Notes: generated by a model not told the origin, from the sequence alone. DNA of 64,000 nucleotides from DASUPK01 sp963821705 (GCA_963821705.1 CAWGEV010000007.1:124001-188000), one strand, 5' to 3'. Shown: positions 15,805 to 23,902, numbered from the stretch's first letter. Numbers and translations are program-made.

Positions 15805-16975
15805 TGACTGCTCCCTCCGGTGCGTAGGTTTTCCGGGTCTCCTCGACGGCGCGCCTGTAGATCTCCTCGATGGGCGCACCCTCCGCGAATCGAGCGTACG
15901 CGCGCTGGGCGCCGTTCTGCTCCGGCAGGTCGAGGTCGAGACCCAGGGCCTGCCGAGCGGGCTCGGCCCAGGCGACGATTCCCTCGAGCACTGCCCGGGT
16001 CGGGACGACCCGGCGCTCGCGGAAGTCGATCATCTCGCCGTCCATGCCGTAGCGGATCGCGCGCCACAGGTTCTCCTCGATCTCACGCTGGCGCAACGGC
16101 TCGGGCGAGCTGCCGTCGTCGAGGTCCATCGCCACCTGCGCGACGCACGCCGCGATCAGGGCAGCGAGGTTGAACGACTCGTCGCCGCGCGTCTGCGCAT
16201 CGCAGATCCGGACCTCCACGGTGCCGAAGGAGTGATGCGGCCGCACGCTCCACCAGAGCTGAGTCGCCTCGACGATCGAATCGGTGTCCTCGAGCAGCTG
16301 CACGAAGTCGGCGTACGTCGCCCAGTCTCCGAACGGCTCGTGCACGCCGCAGCGCGGAAACGTCCTGGTGAAGATCTCCGTGCGCACCGAGTGCAGCCCG
16401 GTGTCGCGATGGTCGAGGAACGGCGAGTTGGCGGAGAGCGCCAGCAGGGGTGGGAGCAGCTCGCGCATCCGGTCCGAGACCACGACTGCGCGGTCCGCGC
16501 CCCGCACCCCGACGTGGACGTGGAGGCTCCAGGTGTTGTTCCGCTGGGCAACCCAGCGGAGGTCCCCCTCCAGGCGGCGGTAGTGCTCGGTCTGGATGAT
16601 GTGCTGGTCGAGGTAGTTCGCCCAGGGATGGGTCCCCATCGCCGCCAGTGCCAGGCCCATCTCGTCGGCGATTCCGAAGAGCCGCTCGCGCCGGGCCCGC
16701 TGCCGATCGGCGGCGTCGGCGAAGGTCTCGCCGCGCCCGGAGCGGATCTCGATCTCGGTGTCGATCAGCTCGCCCTTGACCGCCGGGGCGAGGATCTCGT
16801 CGCGCAGGGCCGCCTCGTGCATCTCCTCGAAGCGGTGCTCGAGGTCGAGGACCGCGGGATCGAGGATCGCGAACTCCTCCTCGATGCCGACCGTGAAGTC
16901 AGCGGAGGACTCGAACGTCTCGCGGACGGCCTCGAGGTCCAGCCCGTCGTGGTTTGGCTCCGGATCGGTTGTCAC
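15794..16975 (-). CDS. ybdK: YbdK-type carboxylate-amine ligase (glutamate-cysteine ligase 2 family)
   Basis: A 393-residue ATP-grasp-like ligase of the GCS2 family, related to enzymes joining glutamate to cysteine. Motifs are 'FTVGIEEEFAIL' (metal-binding acids), 'IEIRSGRGETF', 'MGTHPWANY', 'SLHVHVGVRG' and 'FGTVEVRICDAQTR'. E. coli YbdK has only weak glutamate-cysteine ligase activity and its physiological substrate is uncertain. It starts at GTG 16975, 16 bp after rex, in one unit with glutaredoxin and Rex. A thiol or redox role is therefore plausible, but this is inferred from context. Confidence 0.92.
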   Translation of the reverse strand: MTTDPEPNHDGLDLEAVRETFESSADFTVGIEEEFAILDPAVLDLEHRFEEMHEAALRDEILAPAVKGELIDTEIEIRSGRGETFADAADRQRARRERLFGIADEMGLALAAMGTHPWANYLDQHIIQTEHYRRLEGDLRWVAQRNNTWSLHVHVGVRGADRAVVVSDRMRELLPPLLALSANSPFLDHRDTGLHSVRTEIFTRTFPRCGVHEPFGDWATYADFVQLLEDTDSIVEATQLWWSVRPHHSFGTVEVRICDAQTRGDESFNLAALIAACVAQVAMDLDDGSSPEPLRQREIEENLWRAIRYGMDGEMIDFRERRVVPTRAVLEGIVAWAEPARQALGLDLDLPEQNGAQRAYARFAEGAPIEEIYRRAVEETRKTYAPEGAVSGR

Positions 16976-16991
16976 CGGCTGAGGGTCAGGC

Positions 16992-17666
16992 CTAGGTCAA
17001 ATAGAAGTAGAGCGCGTAGAGCAGGTCCACGGCAGGGCTCGAGGTGTGCACCGTCACGTCCGGCGGCACCTGCAGCAGCCTCTCGGAGTAGTTGAAGATG
17101 ATCTTCACCCCGGCCTTCACCAGCCGGTCGGCGACCTCCTGGGCGGCGTCCGCCGGCACGGCGAGCACCCCGACGACCACCTGCTCGCCCTCCACCACGG
17201 CGTCGATGTCGTCGAAGGAGCGAACCTCGAGCCCGCCGACGCGGCGGCCGATGACCGCGGGATCGACGTCGAACATGGCGACAATCCGGAAGCCATGGTC
17301 GGCGAAGATGTCGGAGCTGGCGATGGCCTGGCCGAGGTGGCCGGCCCCGAACAGCGCGATGTTGTGCTGGCCGGCGGTCCGGAGGATCTTGCGGATCTCA
17401 CGGACGAGCGAGTCGACGTTGTAGCCCACGCCTCGCTTGCCGAACTTGCCGAAGCCGGAGAGGTCGCGTCGGATCTGGGTGGAGTTGATGTGGGTGTAGT
17501 CCGAGAGCTCCTGGGAGGAGATCGTGTCCTTGCCCATCTTCCGGGCCTGAGTCAGCACCTGGAGATAGCGCGACAGCCGCGCCGCCACGCCGAGGGAAAG
17601 GCGATCCCCGTCGATGAGCTCCGAAGCCTGCTGCTCCGCGGTCCCGGCCGCACCGTCCTCGATCAT
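16992..17666 (-). CDS. rex: redox-sensing transcriptional repressor Rex
   Basis: A 224-residue repressor that senses the NADH/NAD+ ratio. It has an N-terminal winged helix ('TISSQELSDYTHINSTQIRR'), the conserved hinge 'DLSGFGKFGKRGVGYNVD', and a Rossmann domain 'NIALFGAGHLGQAIA' with 'VAMFDVDPAVIG'. A swapped C-terminal helix ends in 'LLYALYFYL'. ATG 17666 overlaps the glutaredoxin stop by 4 bp. Rex usually controls respiratory and fermentative genes; I could not point to a clear Rex operator in this window. Confidence 0.96.
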   Translation of the reverse strand: MIEDGAAGTAEQQASELIDGDRLSLGVAARLSRYLQVLTQARKMGKDTISSQELSDYTHINSTQIRRDLSGFGKFGKRGVGYNVDSLVREIRKILRTAGQHNIALFGAGHLGQAIASSDIFADHGFRIVAMFDVDPAVIGRRVGGLEVRSFDDIDAVVEGEQVVVGVLAVPADAAQEVADRLVKAGVKIIFNYSERLLQVPPDVTVHTSSPAVDLLYALYFYLT

Positions 17667-17917
17667 CCGGACAAGGTATCGAGCCTCGCCCGCAGGCCGT
17701 CCGCGTCGAGCCAGAGCTCGGAGACGATCTCGCCGTTCAGCTCGATCACCGGGATCCGCTCCAGGTAGCGCCGCAGCAGATCGTCGTCGGTCTCGATGTC
17801 GATCTCCTCGAGCTCGAAGCCGAGGCCGTCCGACCGGAGCCCCTCGAGCCCGGCGCGCGCCTCATCGCAGAGATGGCAGTCAGGCCGCCCGTACAGCCGG
17901 ACTATCGGTGAAGGCAT
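17663..17917 (-). CDS. glutaredoxin-like thiol oxidoreductase
   Basis: An 84-residue thioredoxin-fold protein with the active-site motif CHLC after the first strand ('VRLYGRPDCHLCDEA') and the cis-Pro segment 'RIPVIELNG'. It belongs to the short glutaredoxin-like family often seen beside rex, and probably reduces small disulfides. ATG 17917 lies 38 bp inside the end of tsaD, and its stop overlaps rex (ATGA), so translation of the three is coupled. Confidence 0.88.
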   Translation of the reverse strand: MPSPIVRLYGRPDCHLCDEARAGLEGLRSDGLGFELEEIDIETDDDLLRRYLERIPVIELNGEIVSELWLDADGLRARLDTLSG

Positions 17918-18890
17918 CGAAGCCGAGGTAGTCGGGATAGGGGATCCGCTCGCTGAAGCGCGCGGCCGAGGCGATCATCGCGGCGTTGTCCGTGCACAGC
18001 GAGATCGGGACGAGCTTGAGGCGCAGCCCGAGCTGATCGCAGAGGGCCTCGGTGCGCTCGCGGAGCTCGGCGTTCGCCGCGACCCCGCCACCCAGCGCGA
18101 TTGCCGGCCAATCTCCCGCGCGGGCGGCGCGCTCAAGCTTGCTGACCAGTTGGTGGACGATGGCCCGCTGGAAGGCGGCGGCGAGGTCCGTTCGGCGGCG
18201 CTCGGTCTCCTCGGGACCGAGGTCCCGCACGCGGTACACCAGAGCCGTCTTGAGCCCGCTGAAGCTGAAGTCGAGCCCCCTCTCGCTCATCGCCACCGGG
18301 AACTCGAAGGCCTCGGGGTCGCCGCCCTCCGCCGCCCCCTGGATCGCCGGGCCCCCCGGATAGCCGAGGCCGAGGAGCCGCGCGCCCTTGTCGAAGGCCT
18401 CCCCCGCGGCATCGTCCACCGTCGCCCCGAGCGTCCCGAACGACGAGGGCTCGCGGACACCGGCGAGCAGCGTGTGGCCGCCGCTCGCGATCAGGCAGAG
18501 GAAGGGGGGCTCGAGCGGATCGGGCTCCAGGAAGTTGGCGGCGACGTGTCCATGCAGGTGGTCGACCGGGATCAGCGGCTTGCGGTGGGCGGCCGCCAGT
18601 GCCTTCGCCGAGCTCAGCCCCACCAGCAGGGCGCCGATCAGGCCGGGACCCTGCGTGACCGCGACCTCGTCCACCTCGTCGAGGCCGGTCCCGGCCTGCT
18701 CCAGCGCGGCGGCCACCACCGCGTTCACCAGCTCCAGGTGATGGCGGGAGGCGACCTCCGGGACCACACCGCCGTAACGCTCGTGGAACTCGGCCTGCGA
18801 GGAGACCACGTTGGAGAGGATGCGCGCGCCCTCGACGACCGCCGCGCAGGTGTCGTCGCAGGAGGTCTCGAGCGCGAGGATCGAGCTCAA
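17880..18890 (-). CDS. tsaD: tRNA N6-threonylcarbamoyladenosine synthase subunit TsaD
   Basis: Catalytic subunit that moves the threonylcarbamoyl group to A37 of ANN-decoding tRNAs, in complex with TsaB and TsaE. The frame contains 'ILALETSCDDT', 'YGGVVPEVASR', the metal-binding 'DHLHGH', 'LIASGGHT', 'DDAAGEAFDKGARLLGLGYP' and 'ALGGGVAANAELR'. The start is TTG 18890, which overlaps the rimI stop as TTGA, giving 336 residues; an upstream start adds 11 Gly/Arg-rich residues that do not fit the family. Confidence 0.97.
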   Translation of the reverse strand: MSSILALETSCDDTCAAVVEGARILSNVVSSQAEFHERYGGVVPEVASRHHLELVNAVVAAALEQAGTGLDEVDEVAVTQGPGLIGALLVGLSSAKALAAAHRKPLIPVDHLHGHVAANFLEPDPLEPPFLCLIASGGHTLLAGVREPSSFGTLGATVDDAAGEAFDKGARLLGLGYPGGPAIQGAAEGGDPEAFEFPVAMSERGLDFSFSGLKTALVYRVRDLGPEETERRRTDLAAAFQRAIVHQLVSKLERAARAGDWPAIALGGGVAANAELRERTEALCDQLGLRLKLVPISLCTDNAAMIASAARFSERIPYPDYLGFDAFTDSPAVRAA

Positions 18891-19393
18891 GCCACCGAGG
18901 CGCCCTCGGCCGCCTCGAGCCACATGATCAGCGCGTCCTCGCCGTTGTCGTGGTAGTAGCGGCGGCGGCGGCCTGCCGATCGGAAGCCGAAGCGGCGGTA
19001 CATCTCGATCGCGGGCGCGTTCGAGACCCGCACCTCGAGGGTGAAGCGGGAGCCGTCGCCGGCCTCGTCGAAGAGCCGCTCGATCAGGTCGGTCGCGACC
19101 CCCCGGCGGCGCCGCTCGGGGCGGACGGCGACATTCATCAGGTGCCAGACATCGTCGTAGCGCGCGCAGACCAGGTAGCCGACCAGGCCCTCGTCGTCCT
19201 CGGCCGCCAGGCAGATGCCCGAGGGCTTGGAGAGCTCCAGCACGAACATCGCGAGCGACCAGGGGGTCGGGAACGACCGGCGCTCGATCGAGATCACCGA
19301 CGGCAGGTCGCCGTACCCCAGGCGCCGCAGCGTCAGCCCCCCGGGCTCAGCCCCCGGGTTCCGATCGATCTCGCTCAAGCCATCTCTTCGCAT
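18887..19393 (-). CDS. rimI: GNAT N-acetyltransferase, RimI type
   Basis: A 168-residue GNAT acetyltransferase. RimI acetylates the N-terminus of ribosomal protein S18 in E. coli and often sits beside tsaB/tsaD, as here. The acetyl-CoA loop is 'RPERRRRGVATDLIERL', followed by 'LEVRVSNAPAIEMYRRFGF' and 'YYHDNGEDALIMWL'. The N-terminus is uncertain: ATG 19393 overlaps tsaB by 47 bp, and TTG 19378 is a possible later start. The stop overlaps tsaD. Confidence 0.92.
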   Translation of the reverse strand: MRRDGLSEIDRNPGAEPGGLTLRRLGYGDLPSVISIERRSFPTPWSLAMFVLELSKPSGICLAAEDDEGLVGYLVCARYDDVWHLMNVAVRPERRRRGVATDLIERLFDEAGDGSRFTLEVRVSNAPAIEMYRRFGFRSAGRRRRYYHDNGEDALIMWLEAAEGASVA

Positions 19394-20054
19394 CGGGCGG
19401 TCTCAGATACAGGGGTCGGATCTGGTCCAGTGACGCCTCGATTGCCGCCTCCCCGACCGCGCAGACGTGCCTCGCGGCGACTCTGTGGATCGGGTCCTCT
19501 GGCGGGGCAACCGTGGCACCGGCGGCCTCCAGCTCTGCGCCAAATCGTAGCGCTCCGTCTCCGGCCGCCAGGGGGGGCCGGTCGAGCTCTCCCACCCGAT
19601 CCGCCAGGTCCTCCGGCGGCGCCACGAACGGAGGCCAGACCTCGCGATCGGCATCGAACAGGGCGGCGAAGGCCTCGCTCCGCCGTGCATCGATCACGGG
19701 CAGGGCGAGCAGTCCCTCCCCTCCGGGATCGAATCGGATGCCCCGGGCCAGCGCGGCCAGGGTGCCCACCCCGGCGATCGGGATGCCCCGCGCCTGCGCC
19801 AGGGCCCGGGCGGTCGCGATTCCGATGCGCAGGCCGGTGAAGGACCCCGGGCCGACGCCCACCGCGATCCGCTCGATCCGCGACCAACCCCCGGCGGCGT
19901 CGACGCACCGCTCGATCTCCGGCAGCAGGACCTGGGCATGGCGAGGGCGGCCGTCGTTCCCCGGTCCGACCCGGGACTCGTGAATCACCTCGTGCCCCTC
20001 GGTCACCCCGACGACAGCGTCGGCCGTCGCGGTATCGACACCGACCACGACCAT
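19347..20054 (-). CDS. tsaB: t6A biosynthesis subunit TsaB
   Basis: A 235-residue actin-fold partner that scaffolds TsaD in t6A synthesis. Motifs are 'VVVGVDTATADAVVGV' at the N-terminus, 'IAVGVGPGSFTGLRIGIATA' and 'ALPVIDARRSEAFAALF'. ATG 20054 gives the family length; a long upstream extension of the frame to 20714 is antisense to two lipoprotein genes and is rejected. The gene heads the tsaB-rimI-tsaD-grx-rex-ybdK series, but I found no clear promoter box. Confidence 0.95.
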   Translation of the reverse strand: MVVVGVDTATADAVVGVTEGHEVIHESRVGPGNDGRPRHAQVLLPEIERCVDAAGGWSRIERIAVGVGPGSFTGLRIGIATARALAQARGIPIAGVGTLAALARGIRFDPGGEGLLALPVIDARRSEAFAALFDADREVWPPFVAPPEDLADRVGELDRPPLAAGDGALRFGAELEAAGATVAPPEDPIHRVAARHVCAVGEAAIEASLDQIRPLYLRPPDAKRWLERDRSEPGG

Positions 20055-20114
20055 CAATAGAGTCCGTGCAGCGGCGGATCGGCGTCCATCGAGCCTGGGA
20101 GAAGGAAAGTGAAC

Positions 20115-20465
20115 ATGAAAGAGCAGTCCAGCAGGTTCCCGACAGACGACGGGTCGCGCGACCGCGCATCCTCGCACGGGCGACGTGCCGCGGCTGTCGC
20201 CGCCACGTTCGGGATCGCGGTGTTCGGCATCGGGGCCGGGTTTGCGGTCTCCGGGTGCGGCAGCGACAACAACTCGAAGAGCATCAGCAACGCGATCAAC
20301 AGCGCCAGCTCGCAGGCGCAGAGCGTGCTGAGCCAGGCCTCGACCGCCGTGACGGGCGCACAGCAGCAGGCGCAGAGCGTCCAGTCCCAGGTTCAGAGCA
20401 TCCAGTCGCAGGCGCAGAGCATCCAGACGCAGATCCAGCAGAAGACGAACGGCGGCGGCCAGTAG
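20115..20465 (+). CDS. Gln/Ser-repeat lipoprotein, first of a pair
   Basis: A 116-residue predicted lipoprotein. After an unusually long N-region with 'HGRRAAAV', the hydrophobic core ends in the lipobox 'AVSGCGS'. The mature part is a repeat of Q, S, A and V ('QAQSVLSQASTAVTGAQQQ', then 'QSVQSQVQSIQSQ') with a heptad-like spacing, so a long exposed helix or coiled coil is likely. ATG 20115 follows GGAGAAGGAAAGTGAAC (Shine-Dalgarno). It lies on the opposite strand between tsaB and tsaE, paired with the next gene. Function unknown. Confidence 0.72.
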   Translation: MKEQSSRFPTDDGSRDRASSHGRRAAAVAATFGIAVFGIGAGFAVSGCGSDNNSKSISNAINSASSQAQSVLSQASTAVTGAQQQAQSVQSQVQSIQSQAQSIQTQIQQKTNGGGQ

Positions 20466-20481
20466 GGCTACCAGGGGTGCC

Positions 20482-20727
20482 TTGAAGCCGACCCGTCCCC
20501 GCCGGCGAGTAGCCGCCCTGTGCGCGGCGCTGGCGATCGTCGCGGTCGGGGCGACCGGTTGCGGCGAGGGCCTGAAGCGGGCGGTCGACACCGCCCGGTC
20601 GCTCCAGCAGCAGGGCAAGCAGGCCGCGAGCCAGGCCGAGCAGCAGGTGCAGAGCGTCGAGAACCAGTTCCAGCAGCAGCAGGGCTCCCAGCAGGGCCAG
20701 GGCGGCGGGAGCAACTACGGCTATTAG
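20482..20727 (+). CDS. Gln-rich lipoprotein, second of a pair
   Basis: An 81-residue predicted lipoprotein read from TTG 20482, 16 bp after its partner. It has a basic start 'KPTRPRRRV', a hydrophobic core, the lipobox 'VGATGCGEGL', and a mature part rich in Gln and Ala ('QGKQAASQAEQQVQSVENQF') that ends in Gly/Gln/Tyr. The shared 'QVQSV' and 'QAQSV' repeat units suggest the two genes arose by duplication and may pair as coiled coils at the membrane surface. The start could also be another codon, since SD support (AGGGG) is weak. Confidence 0.65.
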   Translation: MKPTRPRRRVAALCAALAIVAVGATGCGEGLKRAVDTARSLQQQGKQAASQAEQQVQSVENQFQQQQGSQQGQGGGSNYGY

Positions 20728-20748
20728 CCGCGGCGCTCCCGCGCTCGA

Positions 20749-21498
20749 TCAGCCCGCGTGGAACGAGACGAGCTGCGTCACCTCCGCCTGGCTCGGCGAC
20801 GTGAAACCGGCGACCTGCTGCTCCTTGACGGTCCCGATGCCCTGGACGTAGTACTTGTGGTCCACCGTGCCGGGCTCGAGCAGCGTCGTCTCCTCGGTCA
20901 GCATCGCCTGCTGCGATGAGACCGCGGGCGTCGCGATGCTCGTCGCCAAGCTGAGGATCCGGAAGCGGTCCTCCGCCTGGCCCTTGAACGACTCCTGCTG
21001 GGCCGACTCGCCGACGGCCGGATGCGCCGGCATGAAGATGCCGCCCTTCGCCCCGTCGCGGCCGTTGAGGAACGAGCCCTCCGTGCTGGTGACCCGTCCC
21101 CGCACGTTCAGCTCGGCCGTCTTCTCGCCCAGGTACCAGACGGTTCCGTGCTTGTCCTGGGCGTACCAGTCCGTGGTGCGCTCCGCGAGGGTGCCGTCCA
21201 GGTAGAGCCGGTCCGCGACCGGAACCGCCCGGATGCCGGCGATCGTCTTCGTCTTCCGGGTTACGGTCACCACGTCGTGCGCCTGCTTCCCATCCTTCTG
21301 GCCGTCATAGACATAGACCGAGCCGCGGGCGAGCGGGAACCAGGGGTTCTCGATGCGGGTCGAGTCACGCCCGAAGTGGGACGCCTTCGGGGTCGGCAGC
21401 GACCGAGCCGCCCCGTTCGACGCAACTCCGGCGAGTGCTACAACGACCAGCGCCACGGCCCCCACCGCCGCGAACCCTCGTCCGATTCTCCAGTTCAT
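20749..21498 (-). CDS. secreted protein of an uncharacterised actinobacterial family
   Basis: A 249-residue exported protein of unknown function. The signal peptide is 'MNWRIGRGFAAVGAV' plus a long hydrophobic stretch ending 'GVASNGAA'. The mature part has 'NPWFPLARGSVYVYDG', 'DWYAQDKHGTVWYLGE', 'GIFMPAHPAVGES' and 'VDHKYYVQGIGTVKEQ'. I recognise these segments from secreted proteins of many soil bacteria, but know of no assigned role. ATG 21498 is chosen because of a strong GGAGG 6 nt upstream; the frame extends to 21615 without such support. It is probably all beta. Confidence 0.8.
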   Translation of the reverse strand: MNWRIGRGFAAVGAVALVVVALAGVASNGAARSLPTPKASHFGRDSTRIENPWFPLARGSVYVYDGQKDGKQAHDVVTVTRKTKTIAGIRAVPVADRLYLDGTLAERTTDWYAQDKHGTVWYLGEKTAELNVRGRVTSTEGSFLNGRDGAKGGIFMPAHPAVGESAQQESFKGQAEDRFRILSLATSIATPAVSSQQAMLTEETTLLEPGTVDHKYYVQGIGTVKEQQVAGFTSPSQAEVTQLVSFHAG

Positions 21499-21589
21499 GC
21501 TCTGCCTCCTTTGGAGCGAACAATCCCGGCGAACGTACACGGACCGGATGAACCGGCCGTGACGGGCGGATGACCACATGGTGAACTCC

Positions 21590-21994
21590 CTAGAGATCGA
21601 TCTCGCGTTCGTCACCGCCGGCGTGGCGGATCTCGATTCGGCGGGTGATCCGCTCCAGCCACGGCTCGGCCGCGCCCGGCCACTCGATGAAGGCGACCGC
21701 CTCCGGCGTGACGTAGTCCTCGAGCAGCGCCGGATCCTCCTGGTCCAGCTCCGAGAGACGGTAGAGATCGAGGTGGGAGACCGGCAGCCTCCCGCTGTAG
21801 GTGTGCCCGATCGTGAAGGTCGGCGAGGTGACCGGCTCGGTGACGCCCAGGGCGCGGGCCGCCCCTCGGATCAGGGTGGTCTTCCCGGCGCCCAGCTCGC
21901 CGCTGACCAGCACGACGTCACCGGGGCCGAGCTCGGCCGCGAGGCGCTCGCCGACAGCCTCCGTCTCGGCCGCGCTTGACGTCCTCTCGGCCAC
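21590..21994 (-). CDS. tsaE: t6A biosynthesis ATPase TsaE
   Basis: A 134-residue P-loop ATPase that drives the TsaB-TsaD complex. It has Walker A 'GELGAGKTTL', the switch region 'VTSPTFTIGHTYSG', 'LPVSHLDLYRL' and 'VAFIEWPG'. GTG 21994 follows directly on the stop of the metallo-hydrolase gene, so the two are co-transcribed. It is separated from tsaB by three genes, two of them on the other strand. Confidence 0.95.
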   Translation of the reverse strand: MAERTSSAAETEAVGERLAAELGPGDVVLVSGELGAGKTTLIRGAARALGVTEPVTSPTFTIGHTYSGRLPVSHLDLYRLSELDQEDPALLEDYVTPEAVAFIEWPGAAEPWLERITRRIEIRHAGGDEREIDL

Positions 21995-22930
21995 TCAGCC
22001 TCGCCGGGTATGAAGGCGTGGGAGCGCCCGGACCGAGGCGTCGCCACTGACACCCGCCACCTCGTTCTCGAGCTCGGCGAGCCTCGCGCTGCCCATCAGC
22101 TTGATGTCGTCGGTGAGCGGGACGAAGAAGTCGTCGTAGTGCGTGGGCACCACCGTGGCCGGATCGAGCCGCGGCAGGATCCGCTGCCAGTAGCGCTCCG
22201 TGAAGTTGCGACCCGCGATCCCGGCGAGGAACACGTCCACCCCACGGTGGCGGATCGCGTCGTCGATCAGGTCCGCGCTGCCCTGGTGGTAGAAGCTGAT
22301 GCCGGCGACAGCAATGTGGATCCCCCAGACCTGGCCGCAGCGGTAGGCGGCCGGGGAGAGCGAATCGAGGTGCTCGCACGTGAGGTCCCCGGCAAACGGG
22401 ACGGCCAGCCCGAGGAACAGCTTCGAGTGGACGCTGGGGACGAACGACACCTCGAACAAGCCGAGCTCGTACGTCCGGTAGGGCTCCACCTCGACGACCC
22501 GCTCGCCGAGGCCGTGCAGCCTCATCAGCGCCCCGAGGGACTCCGACCCGTACGCCTTGCAGCCGTACCTGCGAACCACGGCCGGAGCGTCGACCGCGTG
22601 GTCCCAGTGGGTGTGGCCGACGAGGACGCCGACCACCGACTCCCCCTTGGGAAAGAACCGCTCGACCTGCCCCGGATCCGGTAGCGCGGGCCTGCGCCTC
22701 AACAGGTAGCTCAGGGGGACCCTGGAGACATACGGATCGACGTAGAGGGTCTGCCCCTCATAGGTGATCCGATATCCGGAGACACCCAGCCACTCCAGCT
22801 CGAGCCCCGGGGGCAGAGCGAGGCCGCCGCCCTCCAGCTCGTGCAGCGCCGCCGCGTCCTCGCGCATGCGGCTCCGCCTGGTGGCCGCGGAGCCGACGAG
22901 ATCCGCGGCATGCCGTACCGCCTTGAACAC
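21995..22930 (-). CDS. metallo-beta-lactamase-fold hydrolase (UlaG/NAPE-PLD-like)
   Basis: A 311-residue zinc hydrolase. The metal motif is 'VGHTHWDHAVD' (HxHxDH), with further ligand candidates 'PSVHSKLFLG', 'FAGDLTCEH' and 'PTHYDDFF'. The order matches UlaG-like lactonases and N-acyl-phosphatidylethanolamine phospholipase D relatives. The substrate cannot be predicted. A TACGCT box ends 6 nt before GTG 22930, so this gene starts its own transcript, with tsaE downstream. Confidence 0.85.
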   Translation of the reverse strand: MFKAVRHAADLVGSAATRRSRMREDAAALHELEGGGLALPPGLELEWLGVSGYRITYEGQTLYVDPYVSRVPLSYLLRRRPALPDPGQVERFFPKGESVVGVLVGHTHWDHAVDAPAVVRRYGCKAYGSESLGALMRLHGLGERVVEVEPYRTYELGLFEVSFVPSVHSKLFLGLAVPFAGDLTCEHLDSLSPAAYRCGQVWGIHIAVAGISFYHQGSADLIDDAIRHRGVDVFLAGIAGRNFTERYWQRILPRLDPATVVPTHYDDFFVPLTDDIKLMGSARLAELENEVAGVSGDASVRALPRLHTRRG

Positions 22931-22936
22931 GTGACG

Positions 22937-22942
22937 AGCGTA
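22937..22942 (-). promoter_or_regulatory. -10 box (TACGCT) for hydrolase-tsaE
   Basis: TACGCT on the minus strand ends 6 nt before GTG 22930, predicting a leaderless mRNA. It lies in the 18-bp gap after the glycosylase gene. Confidence 0.5.
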
Positions 22943-22948
22943 CTGGCG

Positions 22949-23599
22949 CTAGCCGAACAGGCCCATCTGATCCGGCTCGGGCTCACGGTCCGGCACCAAC
23001 GGCTCCGGCTCTGGAAGGGGTCGGCCCAGCAGCTCGGGAATCTGGCGGAAGTCCTCCCGCAGCTGCTCCGCGACGCGCGGGGTGCGCAGGCCCGCCGCCG
23101 GGTGGAAGAGCGGCAGCAGGTAAAGGTGTCGCCCGCCGAGCATGTGCGCCTGCGGCGTGCCGCGGACCTTGGTGATCCCGGTCGGGTTGGCAGTGAGCAG
23201 CTTGGTGGCGAAGTTGCCGAGCGTCGCGATCACCCTCGGCTCGATCAGCTTGATCCGCTGCTCGAGCCATGGACGACACGCATCGATCTCCTCGGGCTGG
23301 GGGTCGCGATTGCCCGGCGGCCGGCAGCAGAGTACGTTGTTGATGAACACGTCCTCGCGCTTCAGTCCGATGCCCTCCAGGAGCCCGGTGAGGAAGCCAC
23401 CGGCGCGGCCGACGAACGGCAAGCCTTGGCGGTCCTCCTCGGCCCCCGGCGCCTCCCCGACGAACATCAGGTCGGCGTCGGCGTTGCCGGCCCCGAATAC
23501 CACCCGGTTGCGCGTCTCGGAGAGCGGGCAGCGCTCGCAGACCGACGCCTCGTTGTAGACCTCCACCAGTGCCTGGCGGCGCGACTCGGCGTCGCTCAC
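22949..23599 (-). CDS. type-4 (iron-sulfur) uracil-DNA glycosylase
   Basis: A 216-residue base-excision repair enzyme removing uracil from DNA. It has the family-4 signs: 'CERCPLSETRNRVVFGAG' with two of the four cluster Cys, motif 'FVGEAPGAEEDRQGLPFVGR', 'NVLCCRPPGNRDP' with further Cys, 'EPRVIATLG' and 'LFHPAAGLR'. GTG 23599 overlaps the fmdB-like stop as GTGA. Earlier starts in the same frame (to 24874) would run through that gene and are rejected. The tail is Pro/Glu-rich. Confidence 0.94.
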   Translation of the reverse strand: MSDAESRRQALVEVYNEASVCERCPLSETRNRVVFGAGNADADLMFVGEAPGAEEDRQGLPFVGRAGGFLTGLLEGIGLKREDVFINNVLCCRPPGNRDPQPEEIDACRPWLEQRIKLIEPRVIATLGNFATKLLTANPTGITKVRGTPQAHMLGGRHLYLLPLFHPAAGLRTPRVAEQLREDFRQIPELLGRPLPEPEPLVPDREPEPDQMGLFG

Positions 23600-23889
23600 G
23601 AGCTTCCCTCGCGCCGGCGGGCGGCGGCCCTCTTCTCCGCGGCCCGCTGGGCCTTGAAGCGCTCCTTGGCGCCGCCTCGATCCGTTCCCCGCTTGTCCTC
23701 CAGCCGGCGGCGCTGGTTCGGCGTCAGCTGGCGGTGCAGCGGCGCGTAGGAGGTGGAGAGCAGGCGCTCGATCTCTGCCGAGCCGCACTCCGGACACCTC
23801 AGGTCGGCGGCCTCCACGCCGACGTGCGAGCCGACCAGCTCCTCGAAGCGGTGGCCGCACGACTGACAGGCGAACTCGTAGATCGGCAC
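23596..23889 (-). CDS. FmdB-family zinc-ribbon protein
   Basis: A 97-residue protein beginning 'PIYEFACQSCGHRFEEL', the FmdB zinc-ribbon pattern: CxxC, then 'LRCPECGSAEIERLLS' with the second CxxC. A basic helical tail rich in Arg, Lys and Ala follows. FmdB proteins are named from a formamidase locus, but their role is unclear; some are proposed regulators. A TACCAT box ends 7 nt before GTG 23889. Translation is coupled to the glycosylase gene. Confidence 0.88.
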   Translation of the reverse strand: MPIYEFACQSCGHRFEELVGSHVGVEAADLRCPECGSAEIERLLSTSYAPLHRQLTPNQRRRLEDKRGTDRGGAKERFKAQRAAEKRAAARRREGSS

Positions 23890-23896
23890 CGGGTTG

Positions 23897-23902
23897 ATGG
23901 TA
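23897..23902 (-). promoter_or_regulatory. -10 box (TACCAT) for fmdB-udg
   Basis: TACCAT on the minus strand ends 7 nt before GTG 23889 (leaderless). Confidence 0.45.

Noticed and set aside
19347..20714. A 455-residue version of TsaB
   Set aside because: The first 220 residues are antisense to two lipoprotein genes and have no resemblance to TsaB.
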